DNA of 64,000 nt from Ananas comosus. Its lineage: Eukaryota; Streptophyta; Magnoliopsida; Poales; Bromeliaceae. The stretch lies in assembly GCF_001540865.1 (NCBI RefSeq), contig NC_033635.1, positions 10,357,565 to 10,421,564 of the forward strand, written 5' to 3'. The notes under the pieces were generated by a model. That model was not told the origin of the DNA, searched no databases, and saw only the letters and a list, made by a program, of their open reading frames with translations. Below, piece by piece: positions 36,500-49,703 of this stretch (its first letter is position 1; each line of letters opens with the position of its first letter). The translations under genes and the position numbers were made by a program.

Positions 36500-36504
36500 T
36501 ATTC

Positions 36505-37318
36505 GCATTCATATTTTTCTTCGAATGCGAATTCGAATGTAGATATATATCATATGTTAAATTTTTATTATAATATCCATTAAAAATGGATTCGGATTCA
36601 GATGTAAGTCGGATTTGCATTCCAATATTATTCAGATAATAATATATTAATATGCATATATATAAATATGAGCTAAAACTAAAGCTAATAAGACATATAA
36701 TGAAATTAAAGGTTCACACTGAAATTCAAAATATCTATTTACCCCTAAAGGACCAAAATATCCTTATTAATTTTAAAAAACTTCTTCAATGATGTGATTG
36801 AGTTTTAAATGGGTATTTTGATAATTTGAGAATAAATTTGAAAATTTTGATAGTGGTAAGAGATAAATAAGCAAAAAGCCCTCTAAATTTATAGAAGGTA
36901 TAAAATAAATTAGGAATTTATTTTTAAAAAATAATAATAATATCTTACAAATCTGTTTTAAAATATCTTACAAATCTGTAATAAATCTAGTGTTGAGTTT
37001 TAGGGTGTGTTTGGTTCCACGTAAAATTGTGGAAAAAAANATGTGTTCTGCACCTTTGCATTATTATCTCTTTAGTGCGTTACTTAAGTGAAATTTTAGC
37101 ACTTTGCCATTTTCTACTAAGCAGGTTTCCTCTAACTTTAGGAAAACAAACCATGCAATATGCTCCTACTGTAATTTTGGAATGTTCGATCTTATTCTAT
37201 CTCTTGCTAGCTATATGCTTCTCATGCAAACTTACCTCTTTGCTAGCTAAAGCTTACTTTTACTGTGGTCCATAATGTTCTTGTATTCTTTAACTGCAAC
37301 CTTTCATAAATACATTGG

Positions 37319-37320
<2 letters not shown>
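36505..37320. other. AT-rich spacer upstream of ALKBH10B
   Basis: The first 110 bases (GGATTCGGATTCAGATG-type text) resemble a foldback arm. The rest has no recognisable gene; an N is at 37040. Confidence 0.45.
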
Positions 37321-37360
<40 letters not shown>

Positions 37361-37595
37361 ATGAACATTGAACACCAACACAAAAGGCGTGCTCCACAAG
37401 CTACTCCTCTCTCTCTCTCTCTAGAACTCTCTCTCTCTCTCTCCCTTCTCGAACCCTAACGATCCCCTGATCCGATCTCTCCCCATTCGAGTTTGGATCG
37501 ATCGGAGCATCTCGAATCCCACCCGCATTGCCCGCGATTCGACGGATCTGGAGAGGTAGGTATGGTATAGGGCTTCGGGGGGGAGGTCTCTGGCC
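37321..37595 (+). promoter_or_regulatory. ALKBH10B leader: CT tracts and a two-codon upstream ORF
   Basis: A (CT)n run at 37324-37356 and shorter ones at 37406-37442 precede the gene. ATG GTA TAG at 37562-37570 is a minimal upstream ORF ending 25 bases before the main ATG at 37596. If it is in the transcript it could restrain translation. Confidence 0.5.
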
Positions 37596-40500
37596 ATGGC
37601 GGCGGCGGCGGAGGGCGCGATCGGAGGAGGAGGAGGAGGAGGAGGAGGGGTAGGGGAGGGGGCGTGGGTGTTCGACGAGCGCGACGGGTTCATCTCGTGG
37701 TTGAAGGCGGAGTTCGCCGCGGCGAACGCGATCATCGACCTCTTCCTAGCCCACCTCGGCGAGATCGGCGCGCCCGGGGAGTACGAGCACGCGGCCGCGT
37801 GCGTCCACCGGCGGCGGGGCCACTGGGCCCCCGTGCTCCACCTGCAGCAGTACGTCCCCGTCTCCGAGGTCTTCTTCGCGCTCCAGCAGGCCGAGTGGCG
37901 GCGGTACCACCAGGCGGCGGCGGCGGCGGCGGCGGCGCCGTACCCTCGGCATTTTGACGGGCCGAGGGAGAAGGATGGGAGGAGGGGAGGTGGGTTTGCG
38001 AACCGGGGTTACCGGTTCGATGGGGCCGGCGGGAATCGCGGCTCGGTATCCTCGGCTTCGGCGAGATCGGATGCGGAGAAGAGGGGAGATGTGGTGGAGA
38101 AGGGCGTGGATGTGAAAGAGCGGGTTGAAGCTTATGCGAAAGGGAATAGTTCGTCGGATGCTTTATCGGAGAATGCAGGTGAGAACGGATCACTGCTTCC
38201 TATCTTAAAAATTCTGATACTATTAAAAACTTGCATTGTTGTCCAACATCTTGTGCTTTTTACCGATAGGGTTTTATGAGCTTTACTTCTTGTCCTAGAA
38301 ACTTCATATCTTGCCGTTTTTCGACCATCGATTCCTCAATTGGCACAATAAATCATGATTTTTTGTCACACTGTTGTGAAATAATGTGAATTATTGGCTG
38401 TAAATTGACAATTTCCCATTTTGATAGACTTTTTGGGGGCAAATAGCTGATTTGATGGGTGGCCAAGTGGGGGGATACATGCTGTTGTGTGCTTTAATAT
38501 TTTCTTCCATGTGTTGCATTGTGTTCAGGTAATGATCTGAGTAGCTCAGAGACAAATTGTGGACAGAAGGAAGGGAAAAAGCCAGTTGGCAGCGTGTGTA
38601 GTAAGTTGGAGCCTGCTGCCACAAATGATGTCCAAGCACTATCTGATCAAGGTATCATTTTGACTCAGTGATGTGTAAAACCTATCATTGCTTTCATGAG
38701 GAATAAATGGTTAACATGCCTTAGCTATGACTCTTTATTGTGATCTTATTTCAGATTTGTGGAGATTTTGTCGAAATTCAGATCTATGTTTAGATATGAT
38801 TGAAGATACTGTATATTTAGCTATTTAAGGACATGTTAAAGGTGCGAACATAACACAAGAGGAGAATGCTGAGGAGGATGAATGGTAAAACTAACATATG
38901 AAATATAGGATTAAAAATAAGATATTTTGTTTAAGGTGGAATTGCCTAAATTGAGTGCAAAATGCCTGAAGGCCATTTGAGATGGTACTGCCCTATATAC
39001 ATGCTATTGGATTAGTCTGAAAGTGTGAAGCTGTCGAAGTAGGTGATGTGGAAAGAGAGTAGAGGGAGACTGAAAATGATGTAGTTAGGATGACCATGAA
39101 AATTTTAGCTGCTCTAGATATTAGAGAAGAGATACCTCCAGATGGGATTCTGTACAGGAAGAGGATTTCTACTCCCTATTTCCTTTATTTTTTTTTAAGG
39201 ATTTGCTGACCTCAATTTGCATATAAGTTCAAGTTAAGTGGAGTTGACATACACGATATTTAACGTTTGAGCTAGTGAAGTGTGGTTCTTTTGTTTTTGG
39301 AATATTATTAATGTACTCACTCTTCCTATTGAAATAAAAAAATTAATAGAGAAAAGTCAGATGATGTGACTGCATTGCATGTTCAGATAGGAATTCTGTT
39401 TGATACTAATACCACCAAAGAGTCAGAATATTGGTGATAGAGATGGGTGCTTTGAATTGTTTTATTTTTCATTTTGATTTGCCATATTATTCCAAGATAT
39501 GAGCTGGACTTCCTATGCCTTCTATGTGTATTTTCCTTTCATTGGTACATCTCATAGAGCTCATTGTGGTATGCCATAGATTCATGTAGAACAGGTAGTC
39601 ATTCAACCTTCTATTCTTCTTTACCATAACGACAATCTAATTTGTGCCTTTTGAGTCTAGATTTTACTGCCTATAGATTTCAGACAAAGATGTATGCCAG
39701 TATAAGTTTATTTTATTCAGTTATTGTGGGTGAAAAAAAATCTATGCAAAGTGACATATGCTGGAGAATTTTAGAGTTTGTAAGATTCTTAGAGATCATC
39801 CCTTATTGGTGTAAGAAATGACCTCCTCATATAAAGGTCTCCTTACTTGTAGTAAAGCTAAAACATATACTTCCATTAGATACTTAACATTTCTTTTACA
39901 GTCTTTGTAATGTTCTTTTCGCACAATTTGTGTCAGTGAGAACTTTTCCTCAGTTGGATGCAGTTTTCAGTGCCCTGCATTTTAATTTCTCTTTTAATTG
40001 ATATAAGCATGGTTAGAACTGGAGAAGAACTATAACTTGATGGCTTCAAATTTGATCCTCTCTCTTGTAGTTCATGATTCATGAAACATGTATCTAGTAA
40101 TGAATTCGAACTTTAATGTGTATAGTGTTAAATGAGTTCTGCAGGTATTTCTCTGTTGTTTGCAGGGAGGAAAATTAATTACCTTCCTTTCTTTGAAGTC
40201 TCTTATCCTTGTGCACATTCTTATGTTAGTTCTTTTACACAAAAACTTTTCCAGTATAAATAATCACTTGAAATTTTCTCCGTGTATTCACTTTTTCTTG
40301 CTTTTTCATAGACTTTGCATGCATCTAACTCAATACTCTTATTAGTCTTGGCTCATTCTTTGATGCTCTGGCATCTGCTTCTGTTTTGTTTGTATTCTCA
40401 ACTTCTTATCACTTTATTCATTGTTTTCCTTTTCTTAATCAACATATTATGTATGTCGTGTTATCAGTAACTTCATCAGATTGTGCTTGTGTGATCAAGG

Positions 40501-43500
40501 GAATGTCTTAAATAACTTATCTTTCTTCTGTTTTATAATTGTCCAGGAGATATCAGTGATTATGTTCCACACAGTAATGGCACTGTGACAACAAATATTG
40601 AGGGAAAGGGGAAACCAATACCAATCCCCAAAGATTTTGAGGTTAATGAACAAAGTGATGGCAGGATAGTACGTCTTCTTATGCCGCTTCCTTAAATGAT
40701 CTCTTATCTGGTCCTTAGAACAAGACTCATTGTGTTATATTGTTTTCCATCCTAACAGTCAAAATATGACATTTTTCCTCTAGGTTAATATAGTTGAAGG
40801 TCTTAAGCTCTACGATGGATTACTGGATGCAACAGACATGAATCAGCTACTTTCATGGGTAAATGAAATGAGATCTGCTGGTCGTCGAGGAGAATTACAA
40901 GGTAAGCTCGCCTTTGGCTATCCTTTCCGACTGGACTTTAGAAACTTATATATAATTTGATCATTCGATGTAATATATATGCTAATATATGCGGATCTGT
41001 TAATTATATTTTCTGTGATTTAAGAACCAGATGCTTTGACGTGACATTGTTTGTTAAATTTGGCTTATTTTTTAGGGAAAAAACATTTTCTTGGAACGTG
41101 TTATTTTTAGTACCAATGTAATGTATGCTCGGTTTTTCTTTGCACTTTAGCAGGATAATTTTTGAAGGATTTTCTGGCTGTCGCATTTATGACATGTTGG
41201 CAAATACCTTAAATTCTGTAATTTGCAAATAATTGTATGAATCACTCCTTCCTGTTTATTTCTCATCTTGAAGAGCAAAATAATAGCTTATTGCTACTTT
41301 TTAACTTGTCATGGGATAGAAATTTGTCTTGCATTTGTGATCTTTATGTAAGTGTGGATCTTATCTTATTGACTTTCTTGACCCTGCAGCTTCTTCTAGA
41401 TATACACTTGTGTTAGGGAGCTTGATACTTTCAGGGTATAGCTTGAATAACTGGAATTCTAGAATATGGTGTTTTTTTTCTTGAATATACTGTTTGATAT
41501 GAATAATCTTAAAATTGCAGGAAAACTTGGTAGTAGCATGGTAACCTGAAAAAAAAATACAACACTCAAACAGTCAATTTATGAGAACACAGAACGTCAA
41601 TATTATACCCCTACGCATGCAAACTCGCACTTTTACTTCTTTCTTCTGTGATCTATTGCCCCATTGTAACCTGGACCGCGTCCCTCCCCTTCCCCTCCCT
41701 TCTTTTGCTAGTTTTGGTGTACTTCCTGACAGCCTGGCGACCCGCCAGCAATGTGCCATCCCTCTCTTTCTCTATCTAGCTCCCATTAATCCCTTCTTCC
41801 CTTACCCTTCCCTCTCTGAGTGGTGAGGCCTTCTGGCACTGTGGTTACCTGCCAGCTACCAACAATCAGCCTATGCCCATATGACCAGCTAGCGATTGAC
41901 TTATGCCCATGGTGATTTCCTCCTCATGGCATGATGGCCTGCCAATAGTCGGCATACAGCTTGCGTGCTCGTGCAAGCTTGCCAGCGCTCGCTAACCCTC
42001 GTCCCCCGCAGCCTTTTAATCCTTTCAGCAATTGGTTTGGGCCTGCGTCTGACTTGTGTCATGGCGATCAGTATGTGACTATTCCCCTGCCTCTCCCTCT
42101 CCTCTCACCTCCCTTCTCCTCCCGCATGGCCTCAGGAAAAGTTCCTTCAAGAGGACAATGGAAACACTTTGTTACCTCGAGTAAAGTGCCTGAGATGAAT
42201 CGTGCCTATTTCAACAGTTTTCTTTACCTTGGATTTTTCCTTAGGTATTTAAACCAAGCCGCATGTTTTTTATTTAGCCTACTCTTTTTCAAAAATTGAA
42301 GGAACACTTTCAGACCAATTAAATTGATTCAACTTAGAACTGTTCTTCCCATCTCATAGGGCTGCTTATCTTAACCATAACTTTTATGGATATCTTTCTT
42401 TTTTTGGCGGACTTAAGATAAAGTTTGTCGACTTGTCGTCGTCACTTCTGACGTATTACTTTGGGAGTTTCCTTTTACAACTTAAATTGTTGAAGAGTGC
42501 TTGCGCTTTGCATGGTGTAAACATATGGCCTTTAATGTAAAAGTGCTTGCACTTTGCATGGTGTAAACATATGGCCTTTAATGTATAATAATTAACACAT
42601 ATTTCTGCATCTTCATATTATATAGAAAGTTAAAAGCTGTTTTCAGCGTTATGCTTTTGAAATTATTTTTCTAGTATAGAAACCCTACGAACTTTGTTCT
42701 ATTGTACTAGGAAGGTATATATATTTTCCTTTGGCTGGCGGAATTTCTGATTTGTGTGGATGAACTGATGAAGCCTTGGTAATTAGTCATACTTATGTCC
42801 TTCGTCCTTATGTAGATGAACCGGCTGCTGGCATTAGCAGTGCAAAGCTGCTTCCAATAATGCTGGTTTTATCTGGAGCTTGGGTTTCTTTGCCCATGTG
42901 CTTGGTGGTCGATACTGCCCTACAAATGATGTTAATTTATATGCTGTTATGTGTGCCTTCTTTTTTGACCCCATATTTTAGATAGCAGTTTTTAACAGTT
43001 TTTTAGTGTGGTTATGCATGTAGACGTGATATTTAGTACCAAATCTATAAGGTCATTTAGGTTTGTTATTGTTGATATAGGGGCCACCTAATAACTATAT
43101 TCTGGGATCAAGGAAAATATATAATGATTTTTGTGGATCTCCTCTCTCTTTCGTGTCTATCATTTGTTAATTTGACGATTCCCTTAAAGAAAATCACTTC
43201 TAGTTTTTCTCTTTCTTATTTTCCACTTTGATTATGAAAAACAGGGCAGACGATGATGATAGCAAAGAGACCAATGAAGGGTCATGGAAGGGAAGTGATT
43301 CAGTTAGGCATTCCCATGGTTGACGGCCCTCCAGAAGGTAAAAACACTGCCCAAATTTCCACAGGTTTTACTGTCCGATGGCAAAATTTAATTATTAAAT
43401 CAGTACTCGAAATTTTGTGGTAATGAATTTATCTAAACATGTGCTCATAATTTTAGATCGAAAGGTGGAGGCCATCCCTAGCATAATGCAGGATGTGCTT

Positions 43501-45232
43501 GACCGCTTAGTACGGCTCCAAGTTTTGCCGGTCACACCTGATTATTGTATTGTTGACTTCTTTAGTGAGGTAAGTCATTCTTTCTAGTTTCTGTATCAAA
43601 ATATTGTTGAGAAAAATAAATAGTGAGCCTCACATATGATGCCACTTTTATATAGGGGGATCATTCTCATCCTCATATTTGGCCACCTTGGTATGGTAGG
43701 CCTGTTTCTACTTTATGCTTGACTGAATGCGACATGGTCTTTGGCCGAGTAATGGTGTTTGATAGAGGAGGATATAATGGTGCTCTACACCTATCTTTGC
43801 AAAATGGGTATGTCTTTTATTGCATTTTGGCTAATTCATCTCTACCTCTGGAATCAGTTATTTAGTTAGCATAACTGCATGATTTTCCTAAAAAGGCACA
43901 GTTTTTTCTTCTCTTTCCTTTAATTAATATATATATGCTTTTCCTTTTTTTGGCGTATTCTCAACTCTTTTATTTGTTCTGTTATCTATGCACTGTTCAC
44001 TTTGCAAACTGCATGGCAAAGTCATCTACACTTCGTTTACGGAATCTAGTAAATACTGAGCTGGGTATAGAGAGTGACGAGAATCGTGCCTTTTCTTAGG
44101 CTTCAAGTGAGAACTTTTAAGGCAAATCCCATTTTATGCTTGATGTTCTGCATATTAATGTTTGGTAGAGTAAGTCTCTTAAGGAAATATGACATTCCTC
44201 ATTGCTTATACTTCTCTCCAAGCTTTCAACATGCTTGTTGGATGAAAGCATCTAATACATTTTCTTCATCATGTTGGTATCTTTCGTAGTTTCCATTTGA
44301 GATCCTTGCCCAAAGAAACTTTAAAAGAAGTTCCTGTAGTTGGTTCTTCATCATGTATGGCATCTTTCGCTGTTTTCATTTGAGATGACCAAAGAAGCTT
44401 TAAAACAAGTTCCTGTAGTCGGATCCATTTTGGCTGATTGATGAATCGAATCTAATGCATATTTCTTGTTCTTTCCAGGTCTCTCCTCCTGTTGCAGGGT
44501 AAAAGTGTGGACCTCGCAAAGCACGCCATCCCCTCCATGCGCAAACAACGAATATTACTCACTTTCGGAAAGTCCCAACCGAGAAGGAACTCTTGGTCCG
44601 AAAACTCTCGCTTCAATTCACCCTCTCCGCCTCCGTCCTCGCCATGGGGTCCGCCATCATTTAGGACGCCCAACTTCTCCCGCCACCCTCCGGGCCCTAA
44701 ACCCTACGGGGCGGTCCCCGTGACTGGCGTCCTCCCGGCCCCACCCATCCATCCACATCAACACCTCGCTCCACCGCCCAACGGAATCCAGCCGCTCTTC
44801 ATTTCACCGGCACCCACTGCGGGCCCTGCAGCTGCCCCTTACCCTCCGCCGGCGCCCGTCGCAATACCGAGGCACTCTGCTCCGTGGCTCCCTCTCCTCG
44901 GCACGGGGGTCTTCCTCCCTCCCGGCTCTTCGCAAACAACTCAAGCTCTCCAACCTCCAGTTTTTCCCTCTTCTGGCGATCCTAGCTCCTCCCATCCAGA
45001 GACTTCTTCTTTGCTCAACACCAAGTGCATCGGGACGGAATCATCAAATGGCCACAGTTCTTCTCCCCAAACTTCTCCTAAGAACAAATCAAACGAGACG
45101 GGAGCTAAACCCGAGTGCAATGGGGATTCAAACCACACTAGCAATGCTTCTCAAAAGACGATTTCGGTTAAGGAACAGGAAAATGATGGCCCAAAGGTTG
45201 CGAACAAGCCCGCGAGTAATGGTGCTAACTAG
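37596..45232 (+). CDS. ALKBH10B: ALKBH10B-type RNA m6A demethylase
   Basis: Fe(II)/2-oxoglutarate dioxygenase of the plant ALKBH9/10 group; Arabidopsis ALKBH10B removes N6-methyl from adenosine in mRNAs and promotes flowering. Exons: 37596-38178, 38529-38651, 40547-40668, 40784-40901, 43245-43337, 43457-43569, 43656-43807 and 44479-45232; all GT-AG, phases checked; 685 residues. A Gly-rich start is followed by the family N-terminal domain ([40 protein letters not shown]). The catalytic domain starts at [26 protein letters not shown] (386-391) stands where the first metal ligands are expected, followed by [21 protein letters not shown]; the second metal histidine is H450 and the 2-oxoglutarate arginine R456 or R459 in [16 protein letters not shown]. 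The last 220 residues are proline-rich and disordered. Introns 2 and 4 are long and contain repeats. Confidence 0.94.
41560..42300 (+). other. Pyrimidine- and GC-richer block inside ALKBH10B intron 4
   Basis: Differs in composition from the AT-rich intron around it (CCTCCCCTTCCCCTCCC, TGGCATGATGGCCTGCC, GCCAGCGCTCGCTAACCC). No splice-consistent frame fits the gene. Probably an inserted element or captured sequence; ends not found. Confidence 0.35.
42497..42588 (+). repeat. 46-bp tandem duplication in ALKBH10B intron 4
   Basis: The unit starting GTGCTTGCGCTTTGCATGGT occurs twice in tandem at a period of 46 bases with one difference near the start. It looks recent. Confidence 0.8.
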
Positions 45233-45654
45233 AGGAAACAGGAACTGTATAGATACGAAAGGAGGACGGAAAAAAATGGGATTCTTTCGCCGGGAACAAC
45301 TGTGAATGGTTATAGCTGGAATTGTTTAAACGAGTCGCATCGCACAAAATGTAAATCGCGGGAGAGGGTCAAGTGACTTATATATGTTAGTCGTGACGCG
45401 AGAACTTATTTAAATTTTGTAGGCGCCGTTACGCCGCCTGAATTTTACCTTTTTAATTTTTTTTTTTTCCTTTAGGGTTTGCTGTTTATTATTGTCAAAC
45501 TTACAAACTATTTAGTTTCTATTGAATCAGGTGAAGAGGCTGGAGTAATCTGTAGGGACTTGTTCAAGTGCAGGTGCGATCTATCTTTACAATTTATGAA
45601 TTCTAAATGCTTTTTATTCTGCACTATTGCCGACATTTTTGCCTCACTTCTTTC

Positions 45655-46010
45655 TTAGTTAAAATATACAAAAGTTACATGAACTACGGATCATTTTGAT
45701 TTGGCTATCTAATTTATTTAAAATTTGATTTTAGTATTTATTCTTTCAAATTTTTTTTTTTTGATTTGAGTCGGTCATCGGTATTTTGACTTTAAAATTT
45801 TAGCTAATTACTGAAATAATTTTGTAGTTACGAGAGCTGCATAAAATATATACTAATTAAATCTGTAAAGATAAACAATATATTTAAAATTTGAAATTAA
45901 AGTATCGTTAATTGATTCAAATTAAATAAATTGAAAGATTAGATAGCAAAATCAAAATTTTTAGAGGTTGGATAGATAGTTCAGAGAAGTTTTGTATATT
46001 TTTATCTCAG
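45655..46010. mobile_element. Palindromic MITE, CCATTTTGA family, 3' of ALKBH10B
   Basis: GAACTACGGATCATTTTGAT on the left pairs with a degenerate GGTTGGATAGATAGTTCAGAG arm on the right. The interior (GGTCATCGGTATTTTGACTT and its inverse AAGTATCGTTAATTGATTC) matches the other copies. Confidence 0.6.
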
Positions 46011-46014
46011 TTTT

Positions 46015-46745
46015 ATTATATGCTTTCCTAAACTAGAGAACATTTTAAATTGCCCCCTCAATTCCAATTTTTGATCCGCACTGTTTAAATCTTTGGGTTT
46101 TTTTTTTTATTTTTTTTATTTTTTTTTTGAATTGAATGATTTTGGGCGATTTAACAATTTCATCCAATTCAATACCTCTAATTACATTTTAGCAAATAAA
46201 ATCAGAACAAATAACGGCTCACGGGTAATTGAGTTGGGAAATTAACACATTTTGTTATTTTTCAAAGTAGAATAATTCAAATGAAGAAACTTGGATTTAA
46301 GTTGAGGGGCCTATTTTAAAACAGGGCCTATAGTTGAGTAAAAAGCATTTAAGTTATATTTATGACTTTATTATTTGTACAGATATTTACACAGCTTTAA
46401 AATACAGAAAAAAATTACTTCTTCTATTCCAATAACTAAAACATAATAAAAAATAAAAAGATATATTCACTTTACTCTTCAACAAGTATATATTCAAAAC
46501 TATAAAGTGTTTCTTTCTTTCTTTTTTTTTTTTGAGGGTTGGATTTAACAAAAAAAAAAAAGCGAAAAATACAACAAGAAATATAAAATCTAAATAATAA
46601 ATGGTAAATAAATGAGTGTTATTTCTAATCTTTTAATGTTGGAAAAGGTAAAGAGGATCAAAAAGGAGAGTACAACATAATGGCACATATATATATATAA
46701 TATATATATGGAAATGGAAATATGGGCACTTCCATATATATATTA

Positions 46746-46776
<31 letters not shown>

Positions 46777-47560
46777 ATATATATTATTATAAATTAATTG
46801 GATATAGATGTATTAACCACAGCAAATTCCAAATATTGTTGATGGAAAATATTTTGACATAAAAGGACAATCATCTATGCACTGTAGCATTTTGAGCAAT
46901 TTTTTTTTGTAGGGCTCTCAACAAGCGGCTCTTGTTAACTCAGTATATTAAACGAACTAACCATTAGTTGGCTCGTTAAAATATCTCAAACATGAGTTGG
47001 CTCGTTAAAATATCTATAAAATATCGACTTTTTTAATGAGTCGAATATGATGTTTGCTTGCAAGCAGCAAATTAAATTATCAGCCCTACTACTAAGTAAG
47101 AAGTTTAAGAGTAAAAATAAAATTTTAATCAATAATTAAAATTCGCTAAAATGTAGTGCTTTTACATTTGAATTTGGTCTAAAATCTAAATAATAAATTT
47201 ATTATTATATACTAGTATATATAGAGTAGAGGCTAGAATGCTATGCGTAGCAAAGCTGCATCTATTGCCACCCATTTGTTTTCGATGATGGAATCTGTTA
47301 ATTGACGATCGTGGGCAATCCATTGAACAGGGATCTATACCATTGACATATCTAGATCAAATTTCAATATCATTTTGACATCATTAACCCAAGATCAAAG
47401 GGTGTCAAAAATTGTAATTTTAATGTAGATTATGAGGCTTTTCTTGTTTAACGGGTGTAAAGTATCAAATCAACTTGACATTTTGGTTAGAATATTATTA
47501 TATATAATATATATAGTATATATATATATATATAGTATTATTATATATAATATATTATAT
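46015..47560. other. AT-rich intergenic DNA with TA microsatellites
   Basis: Contains TA runs at 46690-46785 and 47505-47535 and a diverged CGGCTACTAT-type piece near 47215-47300 (GAGGCTAGAATGCTATGCG). No gene was recognised. Confidence 0.5.
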
Positions 47561-47837
47561 AAATTATATACTACTATCGAATAGTACGTAGCCCTTGTAC
47601 TTTGAGTTTTCAGACGTGGATGAAAAGATTGTGCGGTAGGATGAATAGTGCGTCCCCGTTAAATTGATAGTTGGTCCCCCAGAGTGTTGAGGTGGTTGGT
47701 TTAAAGTTATAACTCTAAGCGAGGTGAAATGCATCAAAAGGGTATGTCTATACGGTTAGAAAACTCATAACGTTACCAAGGCTTGGTACCTATCGATAGT
47801 TATAGTAGCCGACTCTAAATACTATAATATATATATA
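47561..47837. mobile_element. CGGCTACTAT-family MITE ending at the assembly gap
   Basis: Contains GGTACCTATCGATAGTTATAGTAGCCGACTCT, written here as two blocks GGTACCTATCGATAG and TAGTAGCCGACTC, in the reverse orientation of the copy at 19787. It also shares AAACTCATAACG and GTTGAGGTGGTTGGTT. It runs into (TA)n and then Ns. Confidence 0.55.
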
Positions 47838-48834
47838 NNNNNNNNNNNNNNNNNNNNNNNNNNNNNNNNNNNNNNNNNNNNNNNNNNNNNNNNNNNNNNN
47901 NNNNNNNNNNNNNNNNNNNNNNNNNNNNNNNNNNNNNNNNNNNNNNNNNNNNNNNNNNNNNNNNNNNNNNNNNNNNNNNNNNNNNNNNNNNNNNNNNNNN
48001 NNNNNNNNNNNNNNNNNNNNNNNNNNNNNNNNNNNNNNNNNNNNNNNNNNNNNNNNNNNNNNNNNNNNNNNNNNNNNNNNNNNNNNNNNNNNNNNNNNNN
48101 NNNNNNNNNNNNNNNNNNNNNNNNNNNNNNNNNNNNNNNNNNNNNNNNNNNNNNNNNNNNNNNNNNNNNNNNNNNNNNNNNNNNNNNNNNNNNNNNNNNN
48201 NNNNNNNNNNNNNNNNNNNNNNNNNNNNNNNNNNNNNNNNNNNNNNNNNNNNNNNNNNNNNNNNNNNNNNNNNNNNNNNNNNNNNNNNNNNNNNNNNNNN
48301 NNNNNNNNNNNNNNNNNNNNNNNNNNNNNNNNNNNNNNNNNNNNNNNNNNNNNNNNNNNNNNNNNNNNNNNNNNNNNNNNNNNNNNNNNNNNNNNNNNNN
48401 NNNNNNNNNNNNNNNNNNNNNNNNNNNNNNNNNNNNNNNNNNNNNNNNNNNNNNNNNNNNNNNNNNNNNNNNNNNNNNNNNNNNNNNNNNNNNNNNNNNN
48501 NNNNNNNNNNNNNNNNNNNNNNNNNNNNNNNNNNNNNNNNNNNNNNNNNNNNNNNNNNNNNNNNNNNNNNNNNNNNNNNNNNNNNNNNNNNNNNNNNNNN
48601 NNNNNNNNNNNNNNNNNNNNNNNNNNNNNNNNNNNNNNNNNNNNNNNNNNNNNNNNNNNNNNNNNNNNNNNNNNNNNNNNNNNNNNNNNNNNNNNNNNNN
48701 NNNNNNNNNNNNNNNNNNNNNNNNNNNNNNNNNNNNNNNNNNNNNNNNNNNNNNNNNNNNNNNNNNNNNNNNNNNNNNNNNNNNNNNNNNNNNNNNNNNN
48801 NNNNNNNNNNNNNNNNNNNNNNNNNNNNNNNNNN
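47838..48834. other. Assembly gap (997 Ns)
   Basis: The gap is bordered on both sides by (TA)n inside a cluster of related MITEs, which probably caused the break. Its true length is unknown. Confidence 0.95.
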
Positions 48835-48844
48835 TATATATATA

Positions 48845-49381
48845 TATATATAGTCTTCTATACTATCTATAGTACCAGGGCTTCGGTATTATAGTCTCGT
48901 TTTTGATCTTAGGGTGTTCAAATCAACGATTCACACAGTTAAAACTGATCTTGGGTATTTAAAGTTTTTAGAAATAAAATTTTATATTTTTTCGATATAG
49001 TTTACTTTATGATCAAGTCATTTTAAAATTGTCAATTTTCAATGGCTACTATAGCGAGTTCGGAGTTTAACGGTGTAAAAGAATCTAAATTTCTTCAAAT
49101 TTTGATAGAAAATACTTTAAACTATCTAGATTAAGGTTAACATTCTTGATCTTGAATTTAAAAGTCCTATACTCAAATTTTAAAGATTATTCAATTTTTA
49201 CCGTCCATTTTGACATAATTTATTTACTAAGTAAATGTCGAAAAAAGCTAAAATTTTATTCTTAAGAACTTCAAATATCCTAGATTATATTTAACGGTGT
49301 GGATCATTAATTTGAATACCCTAAGATCGAAAACAAGACTATAGTACCGGAGCTCCGGTACTATAGATAGTATAATAGCCT

Positions 49382-49395
<14 letters not shown>
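48845..49395. mobile_element. TIR element of the CGGCTACTAT superfamily
   Basis: The ends carry TACTATCTATAGTACC and GGTACTATAGATAGTA with long inner repeats (ATAGTCTCGTTTTTGATCTT and AAGATCGAAAACAAGACTAT). It is followed by (CT)n and (TA)n tracts at 49385-49447. Non-coding. Confidence 0.7.
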
Positions 49396-49446
<51 letters not shown>

Positions 49447-49449
<3 letters not shown>

Positions 49450-49690
49450 AGCTACTATGCTATCGGAAGTATAAAGTAGTCGGTGCTTCCGATTTTTGAG
49501 CCCTTGGATCAAAGATTTTGCGATTGGGATGATAACGATCCTCTTAAGGTTGAGTGGTCCCTCTAGGGTTGAGTGGTCCCTATTGGTTAATAATATTAAT
49601 CCAATGGTTAGAAATGATCAATGAGGTTGATTTAATGGCTAAAAAATCGAAAGCACCAACTACTTTATACTTCTGATAGCATAGTAGCTC
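49447..49690. mobile_element. CGGCTACTAT-family MITE
   Basis: Ends GGAGCTACTATGCTATCGGA and TCTGATAGCATAGTAGCTC are inverted; the interior has GTCGGTGCTTCCGATTTTT and its inverse AAAAATCGAAAGCACC. A 19-base stretch with GGTTGAGTGGTCCCT is repeated in tandem near 49550. Confidence 0.75.
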
Positions 49691-49703
49691 TACTATATAT
49701 AGA

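Noticed and set aside
37664..38193. Overlapping open frames in both strands of ALKBH10B exon 1
   Set aside because: GC-rich shadow frames; the frame starting at 37596 carries the conserved N-terminal domain and correct splice phase.
44804..45144. Minus-strand open frames opposite ALKBH10B exon 8
   Set aside because: Shadows of the proline-rich coding exon.
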